Of a stretch of DNA of 64,000 nucleotides, positions 63,743 through 64,000 are shown piece by piece. Made by a program: the position numbers and the translations under genes. Every line of letters begins with the position of its first letter. Position 1 is the first letter of the stretch. The stretch is from Mycolicibacter icosiumassiliensis (GTDB taxonomy: Bacteria > Actinomycetota > Actinomycetes > Mycobacteriales > Mycobacteriaceae). The notes beneath the pieces are model-generated. The model was not told the origin of the DNA, did no database searches, and saw only the letters and a list, made by a program, of their open reading frames with translations. The stretch spans positions 787,111 to 851,110 of the forward strand of contig NZ_LT546166.1 in the NCBI RefSeq assembly GCF_900078685.2. Reading direction: 5' to 3'.

Positions 63743-64000
63743 CGGCGAAGTTCGCCGCGCAGGACAGTCACGGCGTGACCGATCAAGATAACTTGGTCGC
63801 CGTCACGGCGGACCCGCAGTTCCCCGCCCCGCGCTGAGGCCTGCTCGGCCGAGAACTCCTCAACCCCAAGACGCTTGCCCCACAACGCGGCGAGAGTGCA
63901 GTGCGCCGAGCCGGTCACCGGATCCTCGGTCAGTCCGAAGCGGGGCGCGAACACCCGGCTCACGATGTCGGCGCCGCCGTCACCGGCTGCCGTAACCACG
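63739..64000 (-). CDS. PhzF family protein, C-terminal part (partial)
   Basis: The last 86 residues of a PhzF/diaminopimelate-epimerase-fold protein are visible, continuing past the window edge. The diagnostic GLTEDPVTGSAHCTLAALWG and the ending LRVRRDGDQVILIGHAVTVL are clear. The family includes isomerases acting on small acids; this copy is not part of a phenazine cluster here. It converges on the preceding membrane gene, their stops overlapping by 4 bases. Confidence 0.88.
   Translation of the reverse strand, partial: VVTAAGDGGADIVSRVFAPRFGLTEDPVTGSAHCTLAALWGKRLGVEEFSAEQASARGGELRVRRDGDQVILIGHAVTVLRGELRR

Overview
The window is high-GC actinobacterial DNA from a member of the Mycobacteriaceae. 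The evidence is a PPE protein, a PE-PPE-domain hydrolase, the arabinan arabinosyltransferase AftD, LpqI, FadE5, HtdX/FabG4, and a gene order that, read in reverse, follows the M. tuberculosis Rv0226c-Rv0266c segment as I remember it. The species cannot be named from this alone. The M. tuberculosis comparisons are from memory, not from a search.

Layout. 1-0.8 kb: 5' part of a group II intron on the minus strand, with the start of its reverse transcriptase running off the window. 0.8-3.9 kb: a minus-strand SDR / APH-like kinase / acyl-CoA dehydrogenase operon. 4-11.7 kb: an XRE-TetR fusion regulator, 5-oxoprolinase (oplA), a FecB2-like lipoprotein, pxpB, pxpC and aac(2'); oplA and pxpC both have broken frames. 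12.1-13.3 kb: an SbtA-like bicarbonate transporter. 13.5-21.7 kb: a nitrate/nitrite assimilation locus with two NarK transporters, a sirohydrochlorin chelatase, a full NnaR-like regulator, a second free-standing copy of its DNA-binding domain, and nirBD. 21.9-26.4 kb: hsp20 (acr2-like) and the Sdh1 succinate dehydrogenase operon. 26.4-31.1 kb: aldo/keto reductase, SuhB-like phosphatase, flavin reductase, fadE5. 31.2-36.5 kb: an apparent insertion (PPE, TetR, O-methyltransferase, GlxA-type regulator, DJ-1 protein) between fadE5 and fadA2. 36.6-40.3 kb: fadA2 divergent from fabG4-htdX. 40.3-44.7 kb: TetR genes, a PE-PPE hydrolase, LpqI and a small DUF2613-like protein. 44.8-48.8 kb: aftD with a damaged C-terminus, followed by 41-bp tandem repeats and an inverted repeat. 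49-55.4 kb: a Pro-rich membrane protein, gabD1, a MarR-controlled flavoprotein operon, and a phosphotriesterase-like lactonase. 55.4-59.5 kb: two successive divergent TetR/DUF2236-oxygenase modules. 59.5-64 kb: acyltransferase, DUF3068 protein, a large membrane protein, and the C-terminal part of a PhzF-like protein.

How the genes work together. NarK imports nitrate/nitrite, NirBD reduces nitrite, the CbiX/SirB-type enzyme supplies siroheme, and NnaR (with GlnR) is the expected regulator. FadE5, FadA2, FabG4 and HtdX together cover fatty-acyl dehydrogenation, hydration/reduction and thiolysis. Three promoters in this set (fadE5, fadA2/fabG4, and the TetR gene at 42529-43149) share a TTAC-N6-GTAA box, which suggests one local regulon. 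AftD, LpqI, the acyltransferase and the membrane proteins at 60.8-63.7 kb belong to envelope biology.

Most notable: the duplicated and partly reduced nitrate module, the paired DUF2236 enzymes with unrelated regulators and distinct operators, the shared operator of the fad genes, and a run of deletion-type lesions (oplA, pxpC, aftD, and probably narK and fabG4) that is either real decay or an assembly fault.
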